From Ideonella_A intermedia_A (GTDB taxonomy: Bacteria; Pseudomonadota; Gammaproteobacteria; Burkholderiales; Burkholderiaceae_C), in assembly GCA_943370175.1 (NCBI GenBank), contig CALRPU020000005.1, positions 1 through 64,000 on the forward strand: a stretch of DNA of 64,000 bases. The letters run 5' to 3'. Position 1 is the stretch's first letter. Each line of letters begins with the position of its first letter. Below the pieces are notes generated by a model, which saw only the letters and a program-made list of their open reading frames with translations, made no database searches and was not told the origin of the DNA. This document shows positions 54,524 to 64,000 of the stretch, piece by piece. Made by a program: the position numbers and the translations under genes.

Positions 54524-55315
54524 ATGAGTGCTCCCGACCAACGCCCCGATGAACTCGAGGGCACCGAACAACCGTTCGTGTCCCACCTGGTCGAACTGCG
54601 CGACCGGCTGATCCGTGGCGTCATTGCCGTGGGGGTCTGCTTTGCAGCGCTTGCGCTGTGGCCCGGCCCGAGCGGGCTCTACGACATGCTGGCCGCACCG
54701 CTGGTGTCGCACCTGCCGGAAGGCACCAAGCTCATTGCCACCAACGTGATTTCGCCGTTCGTGGTGCCCCTCAAGATCACACTGCTCGCCGCCTTCCTGC
54801 TCGCACTGCCCGTGGTGCTGTACCAGGTCTGGGCCTTTGTTGCGCCCGGGCTCTACAACCATGAAAAGAAGCTGGTGCTGCCGCTGGTGGTGTCCAGCAC
54901 GCTGCTGTTCCTGATTGGCGTGGGCTTCTGCTACTTCTTCGTCTTCGGGCAAGTGTTCAAGTTCATCCAGGGTTTCGCACCCAAGAGCATCACGGCGGCG
55001 CCAGACATCGAGGCTTACCTGAGTTTTGTGCTGACCATGTTCATCGCGTTCGGTGCCGCGTTCGAGGTCCCGATCGTCGTCGTCGTGCTGGCCCGCATGG
55101 GCATCGTCAGCATCGAGAAGCTCAAGGCCTTCCGCAGCTACTTCATCGTGCTGGCGTTCATCATCGCCGCGGTGATCACGCCGCCGGACGTCGTCTCGCA
55201 ATTGGCACTGGCCATTCCGATGTGCCTGTTGTACGAGCTGGGCATCTGGGCCGCCAAGGTGTTCATCAAGCACACACAGGCACCCGCCGAAGCGGCTGCC
55301 AGCGACAGCCCGTGA
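54524..55315 (+). CDS. tatC: Sec-independent translocase subunit TatC
   Basis: 263 residues with six membrane helices. The N-terminus holds PFVSHLVELRDRLIRGVI with the essential Glu, and F-P-G-like VAPGLYNHEKKLVLPLV follows. TatC recognises the twin-arginine signal. Clients within this window include the Rieske protein and the TlpA-like protein. The stop codon abuts the stop of the convergent protease gene without any spacer. Confidence 0.96.
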   Translation: MSAPDQRPDELEGTEQPFVSHLVELRDRLIRGVIAVGVCFAALALWPGPSGLYDMLAAPLVSHLPEGTKLIATNVISPFVVPLKITLLAAFLLALPVVLYQVWAFVAPGLYNHEKKLVLPLVVSSTLLFLIGVGFCYFFVFGQVFKFIQGFAPKSITAAPDIEAYLSFVLTMFIAFGAAFEVPIVVVVLARMGIVSIEKLKAFRSYFIVLAFIIAAVITPPDVVSQLALAIPMCLLYELGIWAAKVFIKHTQAPAEAAASDSP

Positions 55316-56455
<1,140 letters not shown>

Positions 56456-56469
56456 GTACAGTTCTTGGA

Positions 56470-57219
56470 ATGGCTCAACGTGATGAGATTGCTGCCCACC
56501 TCCATGCCCTGCTGGAGGTGGATCGTTTCAAGGATTATGGGCCGAACGGTTTGCAGGTCGAGGGTCGCCCGCTGGTGCAGCGGCTGGTGTCGGGTGTGAC
56601 CGCGAGCCTGGCCCTGATCGACGCTGCCATCGCCTGCAACGCCGATGCGATCCTCGTGCACCACGGCCTGTTCTGGCGTGGCCAGGACGGCCGCGTGGTG
56701 GGCTGGATGAAACAGCGCCTCGCGCGCCTGCTGGCCCACGACATCAGCGTCTTGGCCTACCACCTGCCCCTGGACGCCCACCCGACCCTGGGCAACAACG
56801 CGCAGCTGGGCTTGCGGCTGGCCTGGCAGGCCGACGGCCGATTTGGTGCCCAAGACCTGGGTTTCATCGGCAATGCCCCCGAGGGGTGCACTGCGACTCG
56901 CTTGGCACAGGACCTCCAAGCGGCCTTGCAACGGCCCGTGCTGGCCGTTCCAGGCGATGACCGGCCGCTGCGCCGCATTGCCTGGTGCACCGGTGGCGCC
57001 CAGTCCTACTTCGAAGCGGCCATCGCGGCCGGCGCCGACGCCTTCGTCACTGGCGAGGCCTCGGAACCCCAGGCGCACCTCGCACGCGAAACGGGTGTGG
57101 CGTTTTTTGCGGCCGGGCATCACGCCACCGAGCGCCACGGCGCCTCGGCCCTGGGTGAACACCTGGCGCAGCACTTCGACCTGGACCATCAGTTCATCGA
57201 CATCCCGAACCCGGCCTGA
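56470..57219 (+). CDS. Nif3-like dinuclear metal-binding protein
   Basis: 249 residues. Starts MAQRDEIAAHLHALLEVDRF and has DYGPNGLQVEGR, LVHHGLFW, and the C-terminal GHHATERHGASALGEHL: the histidines and acids that hold two metals in Nif3/YbgI proteins. The family is proposed to be a GTP cyclohydrolase-like fold of unclear function; hexamers are known. It is followed by pdxA with two bases between. Confidence 0.92.
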   Translation: MAQRDEIAAHLHALLEVDRFKDYGPNGLQVEGRPLVQRLVSGVTASLALIDAAIACNADAILVHHGLFWRGQDGRVVGWMKQRLARLLAHDISVLAYHLPLDAHPTLGNNAQLGLRLAWQADGRFGAQDLGFIGNAPEGCTATRLAQDLQAALQRPVLAVPGDDRPLRRIAWCTGGAQSYFEAAIAAGADAFVTGEASEPQAHLARETGVAFFAAGHHATERHGASALGEHLAQHFDLDHQFIDIPNPA

Positions 57220-57221
57220 CC

Positions 57222-58277
57222 ATGTCCGTCGCCCGCCCGCCACCGCCCGCGATGCCCGCCCGGACTGCACCATGGCTGGTGACCATGGGCGACGCCTGCG
57301 GCATCGGGCCCGAGTTGATCGCCATGTTGTGGCGGGACGGTCAATTGGCCGACACGGTGGTGGTGGCCGACCCGCAGGTCATGCGTCGTGCCCTTCATTG
57401 GGTGGGGGCGTCATCGTCGGTGGCCTGCATCGACCACCCCATGGACCTGCCGTTGGTGCCCCGCGCATGCCTGCCCATTGTTCGTCCGAACGACTTGCCC
57501 GCCGACCTGGTCGACGCGCCGGTGGGGCGCATCGACGCCCGTGCCGGGGCGGCGGCCGCGGCTTGCATCCGACTTGCCGTTGACTTTGCGCTGCGGGGTG
57601 AAGCGTCGGCCATCGTCACCGCCCCGATCCACAAGGCGTCCCTGGCCCAAGCGGGGGTGGACTTCCCGGGTCACACCGAGATGCTCCAGCACTTGGCCGC
57701 GCGTGGCGGCGCGGTACCGCCGGTGCGCATGATGTTGGCCAACGACGAACTGTGCTGCGTCCTGGTCACGATCCACATGTCGCTGCGTCGGGCAATCGAC
57801 GCGCTCAGCGAATCACTGATCCTCGACACGGTGCGCATTGCTCACCACAGCGCCCGGCAGTGGGGCCTGGTGCGCCCGCGCATTGCCGTGGCGGGCCTCA
57901 ACCCGCACGCGGGTGAAGGTGGCTTGTTCGGTGACGAAGAAATCCGATTGATCGCGCCTGCCGTGCGCTCGGCGCAGGCCGAGGGCATCGACGCCAGCGG
58001 CCCGCACGCGCCCGACACCGTCTTCATGCGGGCCCGCCATGCACCCAATCACCCGGGTGAGTTTGACATCGTCGTGGCCATGACCCACGACCACGGGCTG
58101 ATCCCGGTCAAGTACTTGGGCGTGGACCACGGTGTCAATGTGACCCTGGGCTTGCCTTTCGTCAGAACCAGCCCGGACCATGGCACCGCGTTCGATCTGG
58201 CGGGCACCGCGCGGGCGGATCCCGCCAGTCTGCGGGCTGCTTGTGCCATGGCGCGCCGCTTGGCGTCGGCGCGTTGA
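57222..58277 (+). CDS. pdxA: 4-hydroxythreonine-4-phosphate dehydrogenase
   Basis: 351 residues. Starts with TMGDACGIGPELIAM and has TAPIHKASLAQAGVDFPGHTEML, zinc-ligand histidines in VTIHMSLRRAI and HAPNHPGEFDIVVAMTHDHG, and GLNPHAGEGGLFGDEE. PdxA oxidises 4-phosphohydroxy-L-threonine in pyridoxal phosphate synthesis. It is coupled to the Nif3-like gene and convergent with mscL. Confidence 0.95.
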   Translation: MSVARPPPPAMPARTAPWLVTMGDACGIGPELIAMLWRDGQLADTVVVADPQVMRRALHWVGASSSVACIDHPMDLPLVPRACLPIVRPNDLPADLVDAPVGRIDARAGAAAAACIRLAVDFALRGEASAIVTAPIHKASLAQAGVDFPGHTEMLQHLAARGGAVPPVRMMLANDELCCVLVTIHMSLRRAIDALSESLILDTVRIAHHSARQWGLVRPRIAVAGLNPHAGEGGLFGDEEIRLIAPAVRSAQAEGIDASGPHAPDTVFMRARHAPNHPGEFDIVVAMTHDHGLIPVKYLGVDHGVNVTLGLPFVRTSPDHGTAFDLAGTARADPASLRAACAMARRLASAR

Positions 58278-58297
58278 CGGCATGCTGCCCGCCGTCG

Positions 58298-58735
58298 TCA
58301 CTTGCGCAGGGCGTCGCGGATTTCGCGCAGCAGCACCACGTCTTCAGGCGTGGCGGCCGGTGCCGCGGGCGGCGGCGGAGGCGCTTCGCTCTTCAGGCGG
58401 TTGATCTGCTTGACCATGAGGAAGATGATGAAGGCCAGGATGATGAAATTGATGGCCACCGTCAGGAAGTTGCCATAGGCGAACAGTGGCACGCCCGCCT
58501 TGGTCAGGGCGTCGTAGGTCATCGGGCCGCTGTAGCCCGCGGGCGGGTTGGCCAGCATCACGTAGTAGTTCGAAAAGTCGAGTCCACCGATGACCCGCCC
58601 CACGATCGGCATGATCAGGTCTTTCACGACCGAATCGACGATCTTTCCGAAGGCCGCGCCGATGATGACGCCGACCGCGAGGTCGACGACATTGCCTTTG
58701 ATGGCGAACTCTTTGAACTCTGAAGCGAAACTCAT
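58298..58735 (-). CDS. mscL: Large-conductance mechanosensitive channel
   Basis: 145 residues. The two helices are standard: EFAIKGNVVDLAVGVIIGAAFGKIV (TM1, in part) and ITFNFIILAFIIFLMVKQINRLK (TM2, in part), with a charged C-terminal bundle (EDVVLLREIRDAL). It opens under membrane tension to release solutes on hypo-osmotic shock. A spacer of 20 bases separates it from the convergent pdxA. Confidence 0.96.
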   Translation of the reverse strand: MSFASEFKEFAIKGNVVDLAVGVIIGAAFGKIVDSVVKDLIMPIVGRVIGGLDFSNYYVMLANPPAGYSGPMTYDALTKAGVPLFAYGNFLTVAINFIILAFIIFLMVKQINRLKSEAPPPPPAAPAATPEDVVLLREIRDALRK

Positions 58736-58966
58736 CCTGCAAACTCCCGGTGAGCGCTGGTGCGCTGTTGTTGAGGTGTCGGTGTGCGTGCGCGCCGACG
58801 CGCTCAGTATTCAGCAGGTGAATGGGAAGTCAAGCTTCCGCTGAGGCCGCGCGAGCGCCGTGGCGCGCCGGGTTGAAAACAGCCCATGACCATGCGGCGA
58901 TGCGGCCTGTGGCGTCGGCTAGAATCGCGGGTTGTCCCGAATGAAGTGTCACTTTCGAGGTTTTTC

Positions 58967-59566
58967 ATGAGTGAGCCGCAAGTCGATAGCAGCAAACGAA
59001 CCTGGCTGATCGCCTCCACCTGTGCCGGCGTTGCCGGCGGTGCCGCAGTCGCCGTTCCCTTCGTCAGCAGCTTCCAACCCTCGGAACGCGCGCGCGCTGC
59101 CGGCGCGGCGGTTGAAGTTGACATCAGCAGCCTCAAACCCGGCGAAAAGCTCACCGTCGAATGGCGGGGCAAGCCGGTCTGGATCATCAAACGCACGCCT
59201 GAGCAGCTGGCTGCCCTGCCCAAGATCGACGGCCAGTTGGCCGATCCAAAATCCACCCGCAAGCCCGATGAATTGACGCCGGAGTACGCTCGCAACGAGT
59301 TTCGGTCGATCAAGCCGGACGTGCTGGTGGCGGTGGGCATTTGCACGCACCTCGGCTGCTCGCCGTCGGACAAGTTCACGCCGGGTCCTCAGCCGTCTTT
59401 GCCTGACGACTGGGTGGGCGGGTTCCTGTGCGCGTGTCACGGCTCCACCTTTGACCTGGCCGGGCGCGTCTACAAGAACAAGCCGGCCCCGGACAACCTC
59501 CAAATCCCGCCGCACATGTACCTCTCGGACACCACGCTGCTCATCGGCGCGGACAAGAAGGCCTGA
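58967..59566 (+). CDS. petA: Ubiquinol-cytochrome c reductase iron-sulfur (Rieske) subunit
   Basis: 199 residues from the ATG at 58967. An N-terminal signal anchor (SSKRTWLIASTCAGVAGGAA) is followed by the Rieske fold, with 2Fe-2S ligands C126 and H128 in CTHLGC and C155 and H158 in CACHGS. The anchor is probably Tat-dependent, yet it carries KR rather than RR. It takes the first electron from ubiquinol in the bc1 complex and passes it to cytochrome c1. It opens the petABC operon; petB starts 47 bases later. Confidence 0.96.
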   Translation: MSEPQVDSSKRTWLIASTCAGVAGGAAVAVPFVSSFQPSERARAAGAAVEVDISSLKPGEKLTVEWRGKPVWIIKRTPEQLAALPKIDGQLADPKSTRKPDELTPEYARNEFRSIKPDVLVAVGICTHLGCSPSDKFTPGPQPSLPDDWVGGFLCACHGSTFDLAGRVYKNKPAPDNLQIPPHMYLSDTTLLIGADKKA

Positions 59567-59613
59567 AGCCAGGCAAGCAGTAGCGCAATTGGCAATCTCA
59601 GGAGAACACCAGC

Positions 59614-61014
59614 ATGGCTGAAATGAAGATCGCTCCGCCCAACGCACCCGTGGGCGAGAAGTTGATGACCTGGGTGGACAACCGGTTCCCGGCGACCAAG
59701 TTGTACAAGGAACACCTTTCCGAGTACTACGCGCCGAAGAACTTCAATTTCTGGTACTTCTTCGGGTCCTTGGCACTGCTGGTGCTGGTGATCCAAATCG
59801 TCACCGGCATTTTCCTGGTGATGCACTACAAGCCGGACGCGGCGCTCGCCTTCGCGTCCGTCGAGTACATCATGCGCGACGTGCCGTGGGGCTGGCTGGT
59901 GCGATACATGCACTCCACTGGCGCATCGGCGTTCTTCGTGGTGGTGTACATGCACATGTTCCGCGGCCTGATGTACGGCAGCTACCGCAAGCCCCGCGAG
60001 TTGGTTTGGATCTTCGGTTGCGCGATCTTCTTGTGTCTGATGGCCGAGGCTTTCATGGGCTACCTGCTGCCCTGGGGTCAGATGAGCTATTGGGGCGCCC
60101 AGGTGATCGTCAACCTGTTTGCCGCCGTGCCGCTGGTCGGCCCCGACCTGGCGCTTCTGATCCGCGGTGACTATGTTGTGGGCGACGCGACCCTGAACCG
60201 CTTCTTCTCGTTCCACGTGATTGCCGTGCCGTTGGTGTTGCTGGGCTTGGTGGCCGCGCACATCATCGCGCTGCACGAAGTCGGTTCGAACAACCCTGAC
60301 GGCGTGGAGATCAAGGCAAAGAAAGACGCCAGCGGCAAGCCGTTGGACGGGATTCCGTTCCATCCGTACTACACGGTGCACGACATCCTCGGCGTCAGCG
60401 TGTTCCTGATGATTTTCACGGCGATCATCTTCTTCGCGCCGGAGCTCGGGGGTTACTTCCTCGAGTACAACAACTTCATCCCGGCCGACCCACTGAAGAC
60501 CCCGTTGCACATCGCCCCGGTGTGGTACTTCACGCCGTACTACTCGATGCTGCGTGCCATCACCTCGGAAATGATGTACGTGCTGGTGGCCTGCGTTGTG
60601 GCCGGCGCCGTGCTCGGGGCCATGAAGGCGAAGATCAGCGGCTTGTTCAAGGCGGTGATCGTTGGTGGCGCCGTGGTGGCCGTCGCGGCCATGCTCTCGA
60701 TCGACGCCAAGTTCTGGGGCGTGGTGGTGATGGGTGGCGCGGTGGTGATCATGTTCTTCCTGCCCTGGCTCGATTACAGCCCGGTCAAGTCGATCCGCTA
60801 TCGCCCCGACTGGCACAAGTACCTGTATGGCGTGTTCGTCGTCAATTTCTTGATCCTGGGCTATCTGGGCGTGCAACCGCCGTCGCCCATCGGCGAGCGC
60901 GTGTCGCAGGTGGGCACCTTGATCTACTTCGGCTTCTTCTTGCTGATGCCGTGGTGGAGCCGCCTGGGCGATGCCAAGCCGGTTCCTGACCGGGTCACCT
61001 TTGCCGCCCACTGA
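59614..61014 (+). CDS. petB: Ubiquinol-cytochrome c reductase cytochrome b subunit
   Basis: 466 residues with a strong AGGAG site. Membrane helices B and D hold the four haem-ligand histidines (YMHSTGASAFF, YMHMFRGL, FHVIAVPLVLLGLVAAH). The quinol-site motif PEGG appears as PELGG in FFAPELGGYFLEY. GQMSYWGAQVI is the Qo-site loop. C-terminal helices are complete. Cytochrome b carries both haems of the Q cycle. Confidence 0.97.
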   Translation: MAEMKIAPPNAPVGEKLMTWVDNRFPATKLYKEHLSEYYAPKNFNFWYFFGSLALLVLVIQIVTGIFLVMHYKPDAALAFASVEYIMRDVPWGWLVRYMHSTGASAFFVVVYMHMFRGLMYGSYRKPRELVWIFGCAIFLCLMAEAFMGYLLPWGQMSYWGAQVIVNLFAAVPLVGPDLALLIRGDYVVGDATLNRFFSFHVIAVPLVLLGLVAAHIIALHEVGSNNPDGVEIKAKKDASGKPLDGIPFHPYYTVHDILGVSVFLMIFTAIIFFAPELGGYFLEYNNFIPADPLKTPLHIAPVWYFTPYYSMLRAITSEMMYVLVACVVAGAVLGAMKAKISGLFKAVIVGGAVVAVAAMLSIDAKFWGVVVMGGAVVIMFFLPWLDYSPVKSIRYRPDWHKYLYGVFVVNFLILGYLGVQPPSPIGERVSQVGTLIYFGFFLLMPWWSRLGDAKPVPDRVTFAAH

Positions 61015-61026
61015 GCGGAGCCCACG

Positions 61027-61842
61027 ATGCACCGTCACGAAGTGAAATCGCCGATGTCTCTCATCAAGAAGCTATCCCTCACGCTCGCCGGCCTGGTCAT
61101 GGCCTTGGGCCTGTCCGCACCGGCCACCGCGGCCGGCGGCGGCATCGCCTGGGACAAGTTCCCGGTTGAGAAAATGAACGACCTGCCGTCTCTGCAGAAC
61201 GGCGCCAAGGTCTTCGTCAACTACTGCCTCAACTGCCACAACGCAGCGTTCATGCGCTACAACCGGCTGCGGGACATCGGCCTCACCGAAGATCAGATCA
61301 AGAAGAATCTGATGTTCGCGACCGACAAGGTCGGTGACACGATGAAGGTCAGTCTTGACCCCAAGCAGGCGAAGGAATGGTTTGGGGGTGTGCCGCCCGA
61401 CTTGACCGTGATCGCCCGTTCGCGGTCGTCGTTTGGCCAGGGCACAGGTGCGGACTACCTCTACACCTACCTGCGCACCTACTACCGCGACGAAACGAAG
61501 CCCACCGGCTGGAACAACCTCGCGTTCCCGAACGTCGGCATGCCCCACGTGCTCTGGGAAATGCAGGGCCAGCGCGTGGCGAAGTTTGAAGACCGCAAAG
61601 ACCCCCATGACGCCGCCAAGACCGTCCACGTGTTCGCGGGCTACGAGCAGGTGTCGCCCGGCACGATGAGCGCGCAGCAGTACGACGAAACCATTGCCGA
61701 CCTGGTGGCTTACCTGCAGTGGATGGGCGAGCCGGCGCAAGGTCAGCGGGTGCGCCTGGGCGTGTGGGTGTTGTTGTTCCTGGCCGTCTTCACCGTGATC
61801 GCGTGGCGCTTGAACGCGGCTTACTGGAAAGACATCAAGTAA
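61027..61842 (+). CDS. petC: Cytochrome c1
   Basis: 271 residues; ATG 61027 has GGAG upstream and is preferred over ATG 61054. A signal peptide (LSLTLAGLVMALGLSAPATA) is followed by the haem motif CLNCHN, the methionine-ligand region of VGMPHVLWEMQG, and a C-terminal membrane anchor (RLGVWVLLFLAVFTVIAWRL). It passes electrons from the Rieske protein to soluble cytochrome c. It ends the petABC operon at a terminator. Confidence 0.96.
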   Translation: MHRHEVKSPMSLIKKLSLTLAGLVMALGLSAPATAAGGGIAWDKFPVEKMNDLPSLQNGAKVFVNYCLNCHNAAFMRYNRLRDIGLTEDQIKKNLMFATDKVGDTMKVSLDPKQAKEWFGGVPPDLTVIARSRSSFGQGTGADYLYTYLRTYYRDETKPTGWNNLAFPNVGMPHVLWEMQGQRVAKFEDRKDPHDAAKTVHVFAGYEQVSPGTMSAQQYDETIADLVAYLQWMGEPAQGQRVRLGVWVLLFLAVFTVIAWRLNAAYWKDIK

Positions 61843-61883
61843 CGGCTGTTTGCATCCTGGGGCCCGTTGAGCCCAGGGTTTCG

Positions 61884-61926
61884 CGCAGTGGGTGGCCCCA
61901 ACGGGGACCCCACTGCGTTTTGGTTT
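61884..61926 (+). terminator. Rho-independent terminator of petABC
   Basis: Stem CGCAGTGGG / CCCACTGCG (61884-61892 with 61909-61917), with an inner CCCC/GGGG pair, followed by TTTTGGTTT. It lies 41 bases after the petC stop, so sspA needs its own promoter in the 54 bases before its start, or depends on read-through. Confidence 0.88.
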
Positions 61927-61980
61927 GTTCGCGGCCGTCGCCGTGTTGGCCGCCTAATTCGAATCGAGGGAATCCCCGCC

Positions 61981-62592
61981 ATGATGGTGCTTTACTCTGG
62001 AACGACCTGCCCCTACTCGCACCGTTGCCGCTTCGTGCTCTTCGAAAAGGGCATGGATTTCGAGATTCGCGATGTGGACTTGTTCGCCAAGCCCGAAGAC
62101 ATCGCCTTGATGAATCCTTACAACGAGGTGCCGATTCTGGTTGAGCGCGACCTGATCCTCTACGAGTCGCACATCATCAATGAATACATCGACGAGCGTT
62201 TCCCCCACCCGCAGCTCATGCCCGGGGACCCGGTTGCCCGCGCGCGCGTCCGCTTGTTCCTGCTGAACTTCGAGAAGGAGCTGTTTGCGCACGTCAACGT
62301 GCTCGAGTCGCGCGGTGTCAAGCCCAATGACAAGCAACTCGAAAAGGCGCGCGCTCAGATCCGTGACCGTTTGACGCAGCTGGCGCCGATCTTCCTGAAG
62401 AACAAGTACATGCTGGGCGACGATTTTTCGATGCTCGACGTGGCCATCGCTCCGCTGCTGTGGCGCCTCGACTACTACGGCATCGACATGTCGAAGAACG
62501 CGGTGCCCCTGCTTCGCTACGCCGAGCGCATTTTCTCGCGCCCCGCTTACATCGAGGCGCTGACGCCGTCTGAAAAGGTGATGCGCAAGTAA
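61981..62592 (+). CDS. sspA: Stringent starvation protein A
   Basis: 203 residues from the ATG at 61981 (MMVLYSGTTCPYSHRCRF). Glutathione-transferase fold: N-terminal thioredoxin-like domain with EVPILVERDLILYESHIIN and a helical C-terminal domain (YMLGDDFSMLDVAIAPLLWR). SspA binds RNA polymerase and supports survival in stationary phase and acid stress in E. coli. It is 10 bases before sspB. Confidence 0.95.
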   Translation: MMVLYSGTTCPYSHRCRFVLFEKGMDFEIRDVDLFAKPEDIALMNPYNEVPILVERDLILYESHIINEYIDERFPHPQLMPGDPVARARVRLFLLNFEKELFAHVNVLESRGVKPNDKQLEKARAQIRDRLTQLAPIFLKNKYMLGDDFSMLDVAIAPLLWRLDYYGIDMSKNAVPLLRYAERIFSRPAYIEALTPSEKVMRK

Positions 62593-62602
62593 GCCGGTCA
62601 CG

Positions 62603-63157
62603 ATGAGCTCGATTTCAACGCCACCGACGCCGCCGTCCAACCAAGGGACGTCCACCCGGCCCTACCTGATTCGGGCCTTGCACGACTGGTGCACAGACAA
62701 CGGATTCACGCCCTACATCGCGGTGTACGTGGACGCGTCTGTCCAGGTGCCGATGGAGTACGTCAAGAACAATGAAATCGTCCTCAATGTCGGGTTCGAG
62801 GCCACCACGGCCTTGAAGCTTGGCAACGAATGGATCGAGTTCAAAGCAAGGTTTGGCGGCAGCTCGCGCGACATCAACGTGCCTGTCGACCATGTGATCG
62901 CCATCTACGCCCGAGAGAACGGCCAGGGCATGGCATTTCCGGTGCCCACCGACAGCGGTTCAGGCGCGCAACCGGGATCGCCATCTGGTGCGCCGTCGAC
63001 CCCGAGCAGCACCCCCAAGGCGAGCGGACTGAGGTTGGCCAGCGATGAAACCCAGGCTGACCCGGCGGCGTCGACCGACCCGACCACGGTGGACGACGAC
63101 GATCGACCCCCTGAACCTCCGCCTGCGGGCCGCCCGGCCTTGAAGCGGGTGAAATGA
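62603..63157 (+). CDS. sspB: ClpXP protease specificity-enhancing factor SspB
   Basis: 184 residues. The dimeric core (residues 10-115) holds PYLIRALHDWCTDNGFTPYI and IVLNVGFEATTALKLGNEWI. A long disordered linker and a C-terminal short ClpX-binding end (GRPALKRVK) follow, the standard build. SspB tethers ssrA-tagged proteins to ClpX. The operon is sspA-sspB. Confidence 0.95.
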   Translation: MSSISTPPTPPSNQGTSTRPYLIRALHDWCTDNGFTPYIAVYVDASVQVPMEYVKNNEIVLNVGFEATTALKLGNEWIEFKARFGGSSRDINVPVDHVIAIYARENGQGMAFPVPTDSGSGAQPGSPSGAPSTPSSTPKASGLRLASDETQADPAASTDPTTVDDDDRPPEPPPAGRPALKRVK

Positions 63158-63234
63158 CGCGAATCCCGAGGCGCGCAGCCAAGCCGGCGCCTTGCGGGTC
63201 GCCTGGATAGAATTCGACGCAGTGCGCGTCACAA

Positions 63235-63310
63235 GCCCTTGTAGCTCAGTTGGTAGAGCAGCGGTTTTGTAAACCGAAGGTCGCGGGTTCGAATCCTGCC
63301 GGGGGCACCA
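63235..63310 (+). tRNA. tRNA-Thr (TGT)
   Basis: The 76 bases include an encoded CCA. The acceptor stem GCCCTTG / CGGGGGC pairs with two G-T wobbles, the D stem is GCTC/GAGC, and the T arm is GCGGG-TTCGAAT-CCTGC. The anticodon loop TTTGTAA gives TGT. The outer anticodon pair is a G-A mismatch. A TAGAAT box at 63208-63213 lies 21 bases upstream and probably is the -10 element. Confidence 0.95.
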
Positions 63311-63375
63311 AATTCACGCCTGGACCCACCCAGCGCGACATCACCGCACTGGCCAGCGGTCCGACACCCATCGCC

Positions 63376-63825
63376 TCAGGGCCCGGCGGCTCTGGGGCGT
63401 CCGAACAAATCCGACCCGGCGGGCGCGTCCTGGGTGCTGGCCGACGCGTCGGCGCCAGCCTCACGCGTGCTGATCAACAAGGCGATGAGCGCGGCCACCA
63501 CCAGGAAGGGCGCGAACCACGCCCCGCCAGCGGGCACCTCATCCAAGCGGCCGGCAAGCCCGGCCACCTCGTCGTTGCTCAGCAACTGCACGCGCGCCCG
63601 GGCGGACGTCTCAGACAGGCCCGTCGCCACCAACGCATGGACCAACGCCGTCCGCTGGGCTTGGCCTCCCGACGCCACGGGGACCGCGCCTGTCGCACTG
63701 CCGCGTTCGGTCCCGATCAGTGGCACCGCGGCGGGCGCGGCGGCCTGTTGAGCCTGGGCAAGCGTACCGCTGGCCGCCAGTGAAAAGATCAAGCTGGCGG
63801 CGATCGAACGGGTGGGCATGGGCAT
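63376..63825 (-). CDS. Small exported/membrane protein, PA2779-like
   Basis: 149 residues from the ATG at 63825. A signal-type segment (SIAASLIFSLAASGTLAQAQ) is followed by a polar region with RALVHALVATGL-type helix, ARVQLLSNDEVAGLAGRLDEVPAGG, and one membrane helix (FAPFLVVAALIALLIST). The ARV-L-DxEV-L-xRID-LPAGG pattern resembles PA2779-like proteins; this is from memory and not certain. Function unknown. The upstream 175 bases to the window end hold no recognised gene. Confidence 0.65.
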   Translation of the reverse strand: MPMPTRSIAASLIFSLAASGTLAQAQQAAAPAAVPLIGTERGSATGAVPVASGGQAQRTALVHALVATGLSETSARARVQLLSNDEVAGLAGRLDEVPAGGAWFAPFLVVAALIALLISTREAGADASASTQDAPAGSDLFGRPRAAGP

Positions 63826-64000
63826 GACGGGTCTCGGCGTGGCGCGCGAAGCAGCGGTTGCAACAAGGTGACATTCTGCATCCGCGCGGTGCACTTTCGT
63901 CATGGCCGGAAACGCTCATGCACGCCAAGTCACCCCGCATAATCTGCGGTTGGACGTCGGCGGCCGCCCCAGCTTCACGGGACCGGCTGCACAACCTTGA

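Noticed and set aside
63235..63310. tRNA-Thr as an integration site for a mobile element
   Set aside because: No integrase, no duplicated tRNA 3' end and no foreign-looking genes follow within the window.
63902..64000. Short plus-strand frame of 32 codons ending exactly at the window edge
   Set aside because: No ribosome-binding site, no family resemblance; it is probably the upstream region of a gene beyond the window.

Overview
The window is chromosomal DNA from a GC-rich betaproteobacterium, most likely of the order Burkholderiales (the Rubrivivax / Leptothrix / Comamonadaceae side). This rests on gene order that I know from that group: ffh, cytochrome c assembly gene, pilS, pilR, ampD, nrdA, nrdB; prmA, accC, accB; dusB, fis, purH; hisI, hisE, hinT, tatABC, serine protease; petABC, sspA, sspB. 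The species cannot be fixed from the sequence alone. Coding density is very high. No rRNA, prophage, insertion sequence, CRISPR array or secretion-system cluster is visible.

Layout. 1-2.9 kb: end of a molybdate ABC transporter gene, its ModE-type regulator, a periplasmic Bug-type binding protein and a metallo-beta-lactamase-fold hydrolase. 2.9-6.8 kb (minus): a DCC-Coq7 fusion and, upstream of it, a three-gene operon of unfamiliar proteins centred on an HExxH metallopeptidase; this is the most accessory-looking part of the window. 7-13.7 kb: zwf, a tautomerase, a cyclase-FHA signalling protein, gshA, a stand-alone class II amidotransferase-fold protein, a small nuclease, and two small stress or membrane proteins. 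13.9-22 kb: tRNA-Met, the convergent SRP pair ftsY and ffh, then cytochrome c assembly, pilS-pilR and ampD. 22-27.6 kb: nrdAB under a promoter covered by two NrdR-like boxes, then a histone H1-like protein made of 39-bp tandem repeats.

27.6-42.2 kb is mostly minus strand: PfkB kinase, zinc-ribbon protein, prmA, accC-accB (methyltransferase and fatty acid synthesis), a TlpA thioredoxin, mtgA, aroE, a TonB-like protein, an RNB ribonuclease and an alcohol-forming fatty acyl-CoA reductase. The reductase is divergent from a PhaF-like phasin, which hints at storage-lipid metabolism. 42.3-55.3 kb is plus strand: dusB-fis, purH, a PlsC/CdsA-like pair, ruvC, argB, a HAD nucleotidase, slmA, pdeM, a DUF815 ATPase, a Nudix hydrolase, hisI-hisE, a DUF4870 protein, a HIT protein and tatABC. 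55.3-64 kb: a DegS-like protease (minus), Nif3-like protein, pdxA, mscL, the cytochrome bc1 operon petABC with a clear terminator, sspA-sspB, tRNA-Thr and a small membrane protein.

Most genes are core metabolism: envelope (mtgA, ampD, plsC, mscL, tat), respiration (petABC, ccs, coq7), nucleotide supply (nrdAB, purH), cofactors and amino acids (pdxA, his, argB, aroE). The observations most worth a second look are the metallopeptidase operon, the DCC-Coq7 fusion, the fatty acyl-CoA reductase/phasin pair, and a CdsA-like protein whose catalytic signature is degraded.
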